Assembly (NCBI GenBank): GCA_003615045.1
Contig: ML014118.1
Location: 1-64,000 of the forward strand
DNA: 64,000 nucleotides
Source: Caulochytrium protostelioides
Taxonomy: Eukaryota > Chytridiomycota > Caulochytriomycetes > Caulochytriales > Caulochytriaceae
Direction of reading: 5' to 3'
The notes under the pieces were generated by a model. It was not told where the DNA came from. It did not search any database and was given only the letters and a program-made list of their open reading frames with translations. Made by a program: the position numbers and the translations under genes. Shown here piece by piece: positions 42,001-51,200 of the stretch; position 1 is the stretch's first letter, and every line of letters starts with the position of its first letter.

Positions 42001-43922
42001 GGCGGGCGCTGCCCGTGGTCCCGCCGATCGCGACCGGCGCGGCGGAGGCGTCCGAGCGGCCGTGGGCGTCGGCCGCGAGCACCCGCGACCGGATGCCGAG
42101 CTGGGGCGGCGGGCACAGCGACTACAGCGACGTTGAGGTCGATGGCGAGAACGACGGTCAGCCGAGCTCGGCTGACGGGCCACGGGCGACGGGCGACATG
42201 ACAATCGTCAATGGCCTCGCCGTCTCGCGCAGCGACCCCTTCCTGCAGAGCGCGCTCAAGATGCAGCTACCCGAGAACCTCAATCTGGCGGCGATCAAGA
42301 AGTACAAGGACTACGGCGGCGGGCCCGGCACGACGTTCTTTGACGACGAGGACGGCAAGTACGTGACGCGCGCGTTCGCCGTCTCCGTCGAGCACGTCGA
42401 CAGCCGCAACTCGACCAAGGCCCTCTGCATCGAGAACCTGTTGATGAAGGGCGAGAAGGGCTTCTTTGACAGTCTGTGGCGACGCCGGCTGCGGCCTGCA
42501 AGTCTCCTGGAAACCACCTCGACAACCGGCGAGGGAGGCGCTGAGGACGAGGGCAACGAGATCGCGCTGCCGCCCATCGCGCCGCGCGGGCCCGGCCTCG
42601 CGTGCACGTACGCATGGCTGCAGAGTTACGCGGTCCGCTATGCGATTCTTGTGGGGCAGCGCCGCATCGGCGACTGGCCCGTCTATGCGGTGTTCATGGC
42701 GATCGGCCAGCTGCTTGCGGCGAGTGCTTTCCAGCTCGTCCTGCTCGCCGGCGGGCCCAACACCACCGACGCCGACTTCTACCTGTCGGGCATGTTCTTC
42801 ATCCTCGGCACGATGGTGTGGTGGTCCGCATATCGCTATCTGCCCGCGGTGCGCGTGGTCTCGATCCCCTTCCTGTTCTATGCGCTGGCGCTGCTGCTCG
42901 TGGGGATCCCGTCGTCGTCGGGATGGCTGCGCCGCGTCGCCATGTTCTCCTACTCGTTCGCAAGCGCCAGCGGCTCGCTCTTCTTTTCGCTCAACTTTGG
43001 CGAGGAAGCCGGCGTCACGACTACCACGTGGGTCTACCGCGCCGCGTGGATCGACGGCACGCGTACGCTGTGGATCTCGGCGCTGTGGTACTGGGGCAGC
43101 GCGTTTGCGCCGGGCTCGGACGCCTTCACCAACCAGAAGCCGCCCATTGCCGTCAGCGTCGTCGGCATCCTTCTCTGCGTGGTGACCCTCTCGATCTTCG
43201 CCATCCTCCACTTCGGCTTGCCCGTCTACTATCGCCAGATGCCCGGTAGCGTGCCCGCCCTCGTGCGACAGCTGCTCAACCGCCGGCTCGTTATTTGGTT
43301 CGTGCTTACCGAGTCCGTGCGCTCTTACTTCCTCTCGGGGCCATACGGCCGCACGTGGAGCTACCTGTGGGAGGCGAACCTGCACAAGGCCGGCATCGCG
43401 GCGTTCGTCGTCGTCTTCTTTGTCGGCGTCTGGGGTGCGCTGTTCTGGGCGCTCGGCCGCGCGTCCCGCCGGCATACCTGGCTCCTGCCCGTTTTTGCCA
43501 TTGGCCTCATCGCGCCCGGTTGGGCGCAGATCTGGTGGGCCACCTCCGGCATCGGGCATTCGGTCGCGTGGGCCGGCGCCGCCGACCCGGGCTTCGGTCT
43601 CGTCGTCTTCTGCTGGCTCGCCGTCCTCGCCGCCTGTCAGAACGTCGGCGTCGGCATGATCCTCCTCCAGACGCTAACGCGCATTCATACTTCCGCCGTA
43701 CTCATGCTGACCCAGTTCGTTGGCGCCGCGGCGGTGATGCTCGCCCACGGCACCGCGCCCGACGTGATCGGACCCGGCCCCGTGTTCGGCAACCCGGCCG
43801 TCGTCCAGCCTGGCGAACGGCCCGCGCTCCAGCAGCCGTGGTTCTGGATCGTCCTGGTGCTCCAGATCGCGTCCTCCTTTGGCTACCTCTTCCACCTGCG
43901 TCGCGAGCAGCTCTCCCGCTAA
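36051..43922 (+). CDS. AGS1: Cell-wall alpha-1,3-glucan synthase (Ags1/Mok1 family)
   Basis: 2623-residue plasma-membrane enzyme, slightly longer than the usual 2400 or so, in one uninterrupted frame. A hydrophobic signal segment (ALWSALQLFCLALLSLGGWA) is followed by an extracellular GH13 amylase-like domain (about 85-720). VDAFRVDKATQ near 343 holds the nucleophile Asp and FFLPGEITAA near 376 the acid Glu. A membrane helix lies at about 1108-1130 (MGIVLFVLLLLVPIATALL). The intracellular GT5 glycogen-synthase-like domain (about 1285-1750) has KVRIGGLG for nucleotide-sugar binding and the retaining-enzyme motif DEPFGLVAVEFG near 1660. After a Ser/Asp-rich linker (about 1780-2090), a multi-span region (about 2200-2615) probably exports the chain. 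The start sits in a strong context (GAGCCGCCATGC). It makes alpha-1,3-glucan for the outer cell wall. The divergent neighbour is the secreted glyoxal oxidase. Confidence 0.95.
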   Translation: MPTPRGPGPGTRSRLAAAAMAAPALPRWALWSALQLFCLALLSLGGWAPRLTLASPWSAENGDYNLNQKVGETDARQYAASWPGHTYFPSPTNWRMPFYTLLLDRFANGNPENDGIAGTPYETDVYEVNFRHGGDVAGLLSRLDYVAATGAKGVYIAGTPFENFPWDQHGYSPLDLTLLDRHLGSLEEWRALMTAIHARGMYVMMDMTVSTLSDLLAAEPYGNLSTPLNLKGYNLKWKSDLPSRRYADFEMVNTATQCPWPTFYTEEGFEKHLDGMGTCYEDDFDHYGDMEAWGAHEPYERILGKFGGVQDRLRDWNLSTNDKMIRLSCLVIEALDVDAFRVDKATQITTFGLGRWADGVRQCAKAVGKTNFFLPGEITAAVDLGAIYLGRGRMPDQRPDSVEAAALLTAADTAHFQRAQGESILDSAAFHYSVYRGFQRFLGLDGVFMAGHDLSVNPLTAWGEMQISDELTNAYTGRRDVRHMYGGCNQDTFRWPAVVDGIARMRMALLITSWVLPGIPLYWYGDEQDFKVLDSRGENYQYGRQPMTSSLAWQMHGCYTGNASRMYYDMPFESTRTACSDPKVSYDHFDPTQPSFMLTQLISHGHANLPVLRDAEGMRVLWNATRMEQYPGSNGTPTEKGVWGARRYALNTTDVHATAVGGAEAFYVLHNENTTVHYAADCMGPGAMVAPFPAGTTLVDLLPPYNRYTLQAGRDPGTGQATGCLADVALEPYQLRVLVTAETAAAAAPPPMLAAISPAHDERFERPAAEAALTVPLVLTFTQPMACDAVTAALRIRGTTGADGGQSSARIVGGSCTAVRPGEAGAPPRTLYVPEAQFQWRGTVGGLVDGIYEVQLDSSATSAAGVALAAPLRTLFRVGLADNPMVFPQTANFTTAMLAWVDPLAPSESALWLRHAAPGADMYRASVDFGMTWTPWRAYNTTTRLEHAEITGSPYLRSPVPGQEATVTVEYWSQLTQSTAHRVWAGLDLANQPVPFARFRRFPQLLVKGPMNAYGNDKGVPYTMKYVGDGEWAVSIVWRFPTHFQLDVWGDYVISYGDVDGDGIIDRLPPTAQDENLLVLPRPAKGYLGWKLILNDRDHRWRLEPAGRWWMGIVLFVLLLLVPIATALLSVHVFKRIFYPVIFNASGRDIEETMMDGTVTKLGKAVIDRVTWRPMTSKTNDMSLLTSSGASLETSLNLSMGTTVNEAQLGLASTSSSSALLASARPTPPGSATEDARLAHSGLGQGPMVALSRTARHQPDLTSERAMDIVAQETPVASILIATLEYDIPDWQVKVRIGGLGAIASLMAKHMTSRRVVWVVPKIGGIVYPSTPDTAMAPIMVTILGRTYPVQVCFHQYRNVKYILLDAGIFRARSKEEPYTARMDDLESAVFYSTWNQCIAAVIDREGIDLYHVNDFHGSLAPLYLLPRVIPIAFSLHNAEFQGLWPLRTSSERHQVCSAFNIPETVCTKYVQYGNTFNLLHAGVSYLRIHQSGHGAAGVSDRYGVRSHMRYPSLWGLQKMGGINNPNPADVGDEALLNNEAVMVPDEDPVVRAELKRQAQHWAGLCEDPKADLIIFVGRWSKQKGVDLIADLCPEWLELYPKLQLIAVGPVIDLYGRMAAMKLDVLAQKYPDRIYSKPEFTVLPKCVFESAEFVLIPSRDEPFGLVAVEFGRYGALGIGSFTGGLGTMPGWWFPIESAAVGHLHAQFRDAMRRALASTPAMRAEMRNKARRQRFPVTEWLVKLDEMYAQCMKAHRKGLRKKGLDLAADAADAVPAPPRRLNALPAVTRSGRPARIRRQWSGALLNMFYQGDMPSDAELTDGERSAWTSDDEGSLSSASLHRPDSSASIELGMQHAMLAALSGDRAADGSVANPDPAAGDLSRPEADAHSGARPYHPWRLRSTEQRLSYLVPAADAGPGGSASTAESSLGGRAAPHFTLSSDDDESADETAGSAAATAGGLHARRCAVGLPPAPAHVAHATMGGRRALPVVPPIATGAAEASERPWASAASTRDRMPSWGGGHSDYSDVEVDGENDGQPSSADGPRATGDMTIVNGLAVSRSDPFLQSALKMQLPENLNLAAIKKYKDYGGGPGTTFFDDEDGKYVTRAFAVSVEHVDSRNSTKALCIENLLMKGEKGFFDSLWRRRLRPASLLETTSTTGEGGAEDEGNEIALPPIAPRGPGLACTYAWLQSYAVRYAILVGQRRIGDWPVYAVFMAIGQLLAASAFQLVLLAGGPNTTDADFYLSGMFFILGTMVWWSAYRYLPAVRVVSIPFLFYALALLLVGIPSSSGWLRRVAMFSYSFASASGSLFFSLNFGEEAGVTTTTWVYRAAWIDGTRTLWISALWYWGSAFAPGSDAFTNQKPPIAVSVVGILLCVVTLSIFAILHFGLPVYYRQMPGSVPALVRQLLNRRLVIWFVLTESVRSYFLSGPYGRTWSYLWEANLHKAGIAAFVVVFFVGVWGALFWALGRASRRHTWLLPVFAIGLIAPGWAQIWWATSGIGHSVAWAGAADPGFGLVVFCWLAVLAACQNVGVGMILLQTLTRIHTSAVLMLTQFVGAAAVMLAHGTAPDVIGPGPVFGNPAVVQPGERPALQQPWFWIVLVLQIASSFGYLFHLRREQLSR

Positions 43923-44399
43923 CCATCTCTGGAATATGGGACCATAGGGTCTGCGATACGTAGGATACGTATGATTATTTAAACTCTGGGATGAAAAAGC
44001 ATCGGCCAAACCAACCCGCTGGTGCAGAAACAGCAGCAGTGGCTGCTTCTAGATCGTTGACGGCGAACGGCCATAGTTTACAACCCTATTTTATCCCACG
44101 ACGGACACGTAGGGTCTGTTAATGCGCTGTCGCGATAAGCTAAGCGACAGTCATACTGAATGAAGATCACCATGCGCTTGCAACGCACTTGCGTAGCAGT
44201 CGGCCCCTCTCTGTTCATGTTTCCTATAACCTGGTCTCAGGCATTACCACCGAGGCTCAGCGTTCCGAGGGGAGCACCACAGCCATGACGACTCACGCGA
44301 TGGAGTTATCATTAGCATTAGCAAATATAACGATGATCTATGCTTTGCGAGCACTCTCTTCTCCGCAGTTCGTAACCTGTCACAGTTGCATTATGCCTT
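43923..44399. other. Intergenic region between convergent glucan synthase and GPI-protein genes
   Basis: AT-richer sequence with no recognised feature. It contains the 3' flanks of both convergent genes. Confidence 0.5.
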
Positions 44400-45459
44400 C
44401 TACAGGAAGAGGGCGGCGAGCACGCCCGCAACGCCAAGCGCCCACGGGACCGAGACATCGAGGGCCGAGTGAGCATAGAATCGGGCAAAGCCGTGCGACG
44501 GAGAACGAATGCCCGTAGGCAGCATCTCGGGGGTCGTGGTGGAAGCCGTCGTCGTCGTCGTCGTCGTCGCCGTAGTTGTCGACTCATTGTTCGTCGGCTC
44601 ATCGGTGGTAGGCACATCGGTCGAAGACTCATAAGTCATTAGAACGTCAGCCATAGGCACATCAGTCGACGGCTCATCGGTCGACAACTCATCGGTGGTA
44701 AGCACATCGGTCGACGGCTCATCAGTCGACGGCTCATCAGTCGGTGTCGTCTTCCCCATCTGCAGCGCTTCTTGGCACGACCGCCTGGCATCGGGATACA
44801 TTGTCGCAATTCCGGTTTTGACGCCTGACACGAGTTCAAACAAAAGTCCGTCCGCATGAGCCGAATTATCAGCCACACACAGGTGGAGATGTTGAAGGAG
44901 ATCTGCGTAATCGTCCATGCATCAGGGGCGTCATCCTGATCGTAGTCGGGATCATCCGCAAGGCGAACTTCCGTGTTGGTCAGCCAAGATGGGCTGCACG
45001 CGAGTCTCAGATGTACCCGTTGGTTGACAATGTAACATAATATGTCCAATTATTGGTGACGCCAATGTGCAACGTTGTGCCGGACAAGGACGTGTCCGGT
45101 GAAAGATTGCTTTCCTGTCTCACCAAATTCTGGGGGTCACCGTCATCCACCTGGGTGACCTCACGCATGGCGTTCTGGTTATATCCGATTGGCAGCCGCG
45201 TCCACTCAAAGTTTTCCGGGTTGCCTATCGCTGCCCATACGTCCAACGGTTTGGCGCGGGGCACAAAGAATTGGTACGACGTGAAGTAGGACTCCATGTT
45301 GGGGTCCTGGCATGAGGGGTTCGGGGCCGTCCCATTGAAAATGTTGCGGAACCTAACCTGCGAGGCGAATTCCGACGCGTCCAATGTCTCGACACCCGTA
45401 ATGCATAGCATGAGCGCGCTGCCAGCCAGAGCCAGCAGCGAGAACTTCACGCCTGGCAT
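44400..45459 (-). pseudogene. GPI-anchored surface protein gene with two frameshifts
   Basis: Reading from the ATG at 45459, a signal peptide (KFSLLALAGSALMLCITGVE) is followed by an unrecognised ectodomain (ESYFTSYQFFVPRAKPLDVW and onwards). The frame stops at TGA 45009-45007. Coding-like sequence continues in the next frame (RLACSPSWLTNTEVRLADD through TQISFNISTC). It then shifts again at a CA/TG dinucleotide run at 44874-44881 into a third frame (CVADNSAHADGLLFELVSG). That frame runs through TDEPS-type repeats and a poly-Thr stalk to a C-terminal hydrophobic tail (VPWALGVAGVLAALFL), typical of GPI attachment. No plausible intron bridges either break. It is either a recent pseudogene or a gene with two sequencing or assembly indels. 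Family unknown; a cell-wall or membrane surface location is inferred. Confidence 0.65.
44525..44760. repeat. Degenerate TCATCGGTCGACGGC-type tandem repeat
   Basis: An imperfect 15-bp-period repeat encoding STDEP/TTDE/STDVP units, followed by a GTC trinucleotide run encoding poly-Thr, in the stalk of the GPI-type protein. It is a likely site of length variation. Confidence 0.7.
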
Positions 45460-46186
45460 AGTGATCGCGTGATAGATCGACTGTGTGGGTTAAGATAAAA
45501 GGAAATATGTCGAGGCGGGTTGATGCTGGTGGGAGTGATGGGGGAGAGAGTGGCTCTTGCGGAAGCAAATGTGGTTGCCGTGCGATGCCCAACAAGATAA
45601 GACCTGGTGTTGTCTGAATCGGTCCGACATCATGAAGCGAGGGTTGCTGCACCACGACCCTTTCTATACATGGTGCTGAATGTAAAGTGTGGCCTACTGA
45701 CGATCGATTGGTGCCAAAACAGCTACGGTGGCCTGGCCAACTCGAGCTATTGGTCCGATGCCTAATTGCTCGCGGCTTACCACTGCGAACACAAACATAA
45801 ATGCTGGGGGTTACTGCTGAAAGGACTCTTTCTTGTATGTCTGAGATACCACGTCATGTCTCATCGATGAATGGCACAAGGGTCGAGGTCCGATGGTTTG
45901 TCGGCGTCCGATGGCAGCTCGGCACACCCAAGGCCGGCAATCGCCGCCGTCACCCTGGCCAGCCGATCTGGACGGCGAGCAGAAGAAACCAGTCAAAGCC
46001 CTCGATTAACGGGGGAGCATGCGGGGGAGCGATCCTTCGCATGCAAACAATCGTTCGATGCCTTCATGATGGACCGCGGGGCATACACAGGGGAGCGTAC
46101 TGAGCTTGAGAGCATGAAGCATGAAGCGATTCACGACGTAACATCTAGGCTTTTCGGTGAGACAATCGGACACGAATAACATGCCC
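45460..46186. other. Intergenic region upstream of the GPI-protein gene
   Basis: No gene recognised. It should contain the promoter of the GPI-type gene on its left side; the right side runs into Fanzor copy 2. Confidence 0.45.
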
Positions 46187-46860
46187 CCCAGGGGTCACCA
46201 ACGGCGGCGGTAGCGCATTCAGCTTATCGCCGGATGCGCTTGCCGACCTGAATTCAATATGGCTTGCTTAGGGATGCACTGCCGCTCTGAGGGGTAGGCA
46301 GCGTCCGCTGTTCAACGCGGCTTTGAGATCGCGCTTCGCGAGCATGCCGCAGGTGGCATCATACCACAGCAAACATCGGACCCTTTGTGCCGGCGTTGCC
46401 CGGATTACTAGACCACATCCGTCTCGGCATATACCCGGGTCTGCAAGACCCAGTTGACTGCCGTCGGGTCGGGTGGGTGGGCACCCGCCCGGGACGAGTG
46501 AGAGATCGGCACGGCTGTCGGGTCCCGGGGTTTCACCTTGGTCAAGATCTCCATTGTCTCGGCATGCACTTATGTCATCCGGAACTGGTCGGCCAGGATG
46601 GTGCGGAACCGCTGGGCGCACATCCGGTACGTGCCAGCTGTTGGAACGGCGATCTCGCCCTAGCCACCCGGGGCAAACTTGGAGGCACCATAGGTGACCA
46701 CCACTTGAGCGACCACGGGCTTCATCTCCGTGGCAGCCCCCTTGCCGCGGTTCAAGAATTGGCATACACGCGCTGCTTGCCTCTGTACAGCCGCAGGCGC
46801 CACTTGAGGTACTTGGTACACAGCGGCTCGTACGTAGCGAGCCGCACCCCATTATATGTC
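46187..46860 (-). pseudogene. Fanzor-type nuclease, decayed copy 2
   Basis: Homologous to copy 1 over its C-terminal half. On the minus strand I see the LRLYRGKQRVYA segment, then VTYGASKFAPGG, a TAG (46662-46660), GEIAVPTAGTYRMCAQRFRT and ILADQFRMT, ending at TAA 46572-46570. Beyond this come a zinc-ribbon remnant ICRDGCGLVIRA, QRVRCLLWYDATCG and the RuvC-III motif KRDLKAALNSGRC. The RuvC-II Glu of copy 1 (VDEF) is Gln here (codon 46587-46585, ADQF), so a catalytic residue is lost as well as the frame. Its 3' end shares the ACCCCTGGGGGGCA block with copy 1, then diverges. The N-terminal and RuvC-I parts are absent. Confidence 0.75.
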
Positions 46861-47387
46861 GCCTTAGATTTTCATGATAGTAGTGATAACGATAATTGGT
46901 ATCTCATAATGATTTCATAATGATGGTCCCCATCCGTGAGCAAGCACGGGTTAACAGGCCTCGTCAAGAAAGTGGTGCGGATTGAGCCGGGACGCAGCAC
47001 CGATCGGTCTGACCGACCACAGACTACAAAATGTTCTGACCCTCCCTCCCTCGACGCAGCACAGCACAGCAGACCTGATCACTTGCCGGACAGTGATGGA
47101 GGCTGATCGGCAGCGCAGCCACATCGCCTTGAAGAGGCGGTGCAGGAGCCCTCGGCAGATCCTCCCCGCCTTGGATGCACGTCATGGGTTGTTGCAGCTT
47201 CGTGGTCCGGCTTGTGATAGGGATCCGTGCCTCGGCACGGCACGGACCGCCGTACGTCGCGCGCCATCGATGGCGCGCCTGGTGGCACACCTCCGCCGAT
47301 CGTTTTGATCGTCCATCGCTTCCAGATGGGGTGCAGGCCTCAAATCGAGCGCATCCACAAGCGGCTTAACGTCAGGGAAAAAAAGCC
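46861..47387. other. Spacer between inverted Fanzor relics
   Basis: No gene recognised. It contains a 20-bp perfect palindrome at 47259-47278. Open frames here show no similarity to the Fanzor copies or to any family I know. Confidence 0.4.
47259..47278. repeat. 20-bp perfect palindrome
   Basis: GCGCGCCATCGATGGCGCGC is self-complementary with no loop. It lies between two inverted Fanzor relics. Function unknown. Confidence 0.8.
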
Positions 47388-47610
47388 GACGGCCGGCGGC
47401 TCAACTTGAACAGCCCACGCTGCCTGGTCTCACTGGTTCGACCGATAGCGCGGTGCCGCATCCCCGGGCAAACCCCCTTGTAGTCCAAGGTCGGCAAAAT
47501 CATTCGACACTGAACCAAATGCGCTACTGCCTCGGTGGGGGGACCCCTAGGGGGCACCACCGAAGATGGGTGTCCGTGTGAGGTGCTAGGATGGGCCGAT
47601 ATGTGCGACC
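47388..47610 (+). pseudogene. Fanzor-type nuclease, 3' fragment, copy 3
   Basis: A short relic in the opposite orientation to copies 1 and 2. The plus frame reads LNSPRCLVSLVRPIARCRIP, a TAG, SKVGKIIRH, a TGA, then GGPLGGTTEDGCP. This aligns with the C-terminus of copy 1 (ALNIRRCLALLVRPEALYRN, SKVGKLIRHG, SGPLGGTTEDGCAH). Everything upstream of RuvC-III is missing. The terminal block with the CCCCTAGGGG palindrome and GGCACCACCGAAGATGGGTG is nearly identical to copy 1. Confidence 0.8.
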
Positions 47611-48239
47611 GCGCTGAACCAAAAGATACGCCCCACGTTCACTCCGACCGGAAACCCCGCTTCACTCTGTGCGAGTGCGACGCCTGCCTGGTTGGTCACG
47701 GCTCACGGCCGCCTGCGGCTGTCTCTGCTCGTGGGCAAGGATACCTGAACAGGGTCCCCCCTCCTGATCGTGCATCAACATCGATGCGCGATTCTGCTTG
47801 TGTGGCTCGCTTTTGTGTGATGAACAATAGTGACTCGCACAAAAATCGCTCAGGCAGCGCGCAGGTTCTAAGCTCTGCTTGTAACTCGTAACACCGGCTC
47901 GTCCGTGGTATCAGAGTGCCAGGGGTCCACGAGGACGACGACAGTGGCGCTCGCTCGCAGTCCCCACCACTTTCCCGCTTAATGAAAGAAAACGTGTTCC
48001 CTGTTCCTCCGCCAAGAACCTCCGCCGCCGTTGCCGCCGCCACCGCCGCCTGAGGCTCGGCTCGTTTTGGAATGCTATTTGTGGGCCACAAGGTTGATTT
48101 GATTATCGATCTATGGCCGGCGTGCATTCGTGGCGTCTACCACCGTCGCCTCCTCAGCATTCTTCTCGTGACGGCTGTGATCAACTGCGGGTTGGTCGGT
48201 CTTCTCTTTGCGAGCTGCTAGTTCAATATATTGAAACTC
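47611..48239. other. Upstream region of the large low-complexity protein gene
   Basis: No gene recognised; mixed composition. The last 200 bp are presumably the promoter and leader of the gene starting at 48,240. Confidence 0.45.
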
Positions 48240-51200
48240 ATGGTCGATCACAACTGCGCTGCCGACACGTCGCGGCCCGAGCCGACCCGAACCGATCCGA
48301 CCTGGTGGCGTGTCCCCTCCATCTTTTCCCTCGTCACCTACGCCGCCCGGCAGGCCATGGTGCCTGAGTCCGAGCCCGAGTCCGAGCCCGCGGCCGCGGC
48401 CGCATCGCCGCCGCCCTCGACGTCGTCGCTGCCGCCGCCGTCCGTGCCGCCGTTGAGCCGCGCCGTGGCCTGCCCGTCGGACTCGCCAAAGCTGACGTCG
48501 ACAGCAATGCTGCTGCCGCGCGACCAGATCGATGCCATTACGCACGAGCACCAAACGCTCTTCCAACACGCTAGGCCCAAAGTCAAGCTGGTGCCGGGGA
48601 CCGCCGTGCCCTCGGCCAACGGTGTGGTTCTTGTGACGCCGACGGCCGCGGCGGCCACGGCGACTGAGGCGAAAGCGGCGACGGGCTACAGTGCCGCCGA
48701 TCCCGCGCAGGCCGCGCGTGCCGCGCAGGCCGCACATGCTAACGATGCGGTCTCGACAGGCAGGCCCGCTCGTCGAGAGCCATCGGCCGTCGATCATGTC
48801 TCCGGGGCCGCAGCGGATGCGGGGGTCGCGCCAACGACGGACGAGACGGCTGCGACGAGCGGGCCTGTGGGGCCCGCCACGACCGGCGGTCGCCGCGAAG
48901 CCGACAAGACTCCGAAGACTGCTGAGGCCGACTCGACTCGTGAGACAACCGTTCAGGTCGAGAAGACCGCTCATGCTGACGAGGCTGTGCATGCTAGCAA
49001 GATCGCTCAGCGAAGCGAGACAGGTCAGGTCGAAAAGTCTGCTCAGCCTGGCCAGACCGTTCACCATGACACGGCCGTTCAGGCCGACACGACCGTTCAG
49101 GCCGACACGACCACTCCGGTCGACAAGACCACGCATGCTGAAATGACTGCTCCAGCGGACGAAGCTTTTAAGCGGGGCGAGATCGTTCAAGTTGACCCGA
49201 CGGTCAAGGTTGCCGACGTTGAACGTCCAATGAGGCCCGGAGCCAACGATTCCTCGGTGGCGGCGGAGAGCTCCGCTCCGAGTGGCGATGCCCCCTCTGT
49301 CACCAAGGATGACCCACCCCAACTCCGTGCTGAAGCAGAAGCGGAAGCTGATCTCGTCGCAGACGTTGCCGCTCCCATGAAGTCAGATGGTGGTTCGGAA
49401 GCGGAAGCGGCATCCGTGCTGACCAACGCGAACGCAGCAGATGCGGAAGCTCAGCGTCCATCGGACGCTCAATCGGACTTTGGGCTCGATGGCGAATCCC
49501 GTCGTGAAGCCAGCCGTGATGCGAATTCGGGGGTGGAAACGGCGTCATCGGCCACAGCGTTGGCGCCGCGACCCGCAGACCCCGGCGCGAGCGCTAGCAC
49601 GGGCGTCAAACTGAGCAACGCCGCGGCGATCACCGAGCGGGCGGCGATGTTAGCGCCGAGTACCGCCGCCGAGCGCGAAGCTCGTCCGCCGTCCGCCGCC
49701 CCCGTGGCGGACGGCGCCGTCGCCGCTCTAGGCGAGACGGCGCCGCTGACTGAAGACGCTGCGTCACCGGCGCAGCAGACGGCGCTATCGACTGCGAAGC
49801 GGCCGAACGCCGTGTCCACGTTTCTCACCGCCGCCGCCACGCCCTCAGCGTCGGCGACGATTGCCTCTAGCGTCACCTCTAGTGAGCGAGATAGCGATAA
49901 CGAGAGCGATAGCGAGAGCGATGGAGACTCGGAGACCCCCGAATCGCTCCGTAGCGCCGGCTCTCCTGAAAGCGACAACGCTCGTGAGAGCGACCCCGTG
50001 GCCGTGGCCGTCGGAAAGAACGCCGGGCACGTGGTGGCGGGCGCGATCGCCATAGACCGGAAGCCCTTCGAAGAGGGCGCGACGGCAGCATCAAAGGCAC
50101 TCGCCAGTGCTTCAGCGCCGGAAGCCGTCTCACCCGCCACGGGCGCCGTGACCGTAGGCACTGTGACAGCAGACGCCGTAGCATCGGAAGCCGTGGCATC
50201 GGAAGCCGTAGCTTCCGACCGGGCGGCGTCGACCTCGGCACCAGTGGCACTGGAGGATGTGGTGCAAAAACAGGTCAAGCACTTTTTGGGACAGCTCCAT
50301 CAAGACGTGCTGACCAGCCCTCTGCTTGAGCTGCTGCTGCAGCAACTCTGCGCCGGGATCGATAAGACGCTGAGCAGCGCGTTTAGCTCTCTCTACGAAA
50401 CCGTCCTGAAGCCAAATATGCAGTCGATGTTTACACAACCCAAATCGCAGCTCGCGGCCATGTCGGCGCGCCTGGACATGGTGGTGTCGCGGCTCAACAC
50501 CGCCGAGTCGAGCCAAGCCACGCTGCTCGCGCGCGTCTCGGATCTCAAGTCAATGATGGGCATCGTGGGCAAGCAGCACTCGGTCCTCATTGACCACCTT
50601 GAAAAGCTGGCGCCCCTATCAGCGTTTCGGTCGCAATTGATCGCGGTGGCGAAGCAGCAGACCAAGGAAGTGAGCGAGGCGCAGCAGCTGCTTGCCGGCC
50701 AGCAGACGGAGAAGCTCATGACCGCTACGGCGGATCAGTCGCGGCAGGTGAAGCTGCTGCTTAATACGGTACAGTCCCATCTAGATAAGCGGCTGGCGGG
50801 AGCGCTCAGCGCGTCAACGGCGGCAGCGGCGGCGACGCCATCCGCCGACGCCGAGCAAATGATGCAGCGACGTTTCGACGATGTGAACAAGCAGCTGAAG
50901 ACGATGATGAAGGAGCTGCGCGCGGAGATTAAAACGCTTGCGCAGACCATTCCGTCCACGCCGTCGCGCTCGCCGTCGCCCTCATCGTCGGACATGGCCG
51001 ACCAGAAGCGATTGGAGAGCCTTCGCCCGCATTTTGATGAGCAAATGAAAGAGCTCCGGGCCGAGGTTCGTGCGCTCGCGCTGGACAAGGCCCAAGCAGT
51101 GCCGGCGCCGGTGCCGGTGTCGGTGCGGGCCACGACGACGACGACGACGACGACGACACCCGAGCCGACGCCGGCAGCGACGGGCGCACCGACTGCGTCA

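Noticed and set aside
45990-46180. Fragment resembling a C2H2 zinc finger linker (HAGERSFACK, YTGERTE)
   Set aside because: Only the linker-like residues match; the second Cys and the His pair are missing and the context is decayed intergenic DNA.
46982-47308. A 108-codon plus frame between Fanzor relics as a missing N-terminal part of copy 3
   Set aside because: No block of it aligns to copies 1 or 2, and it is in a composition-driven open region.
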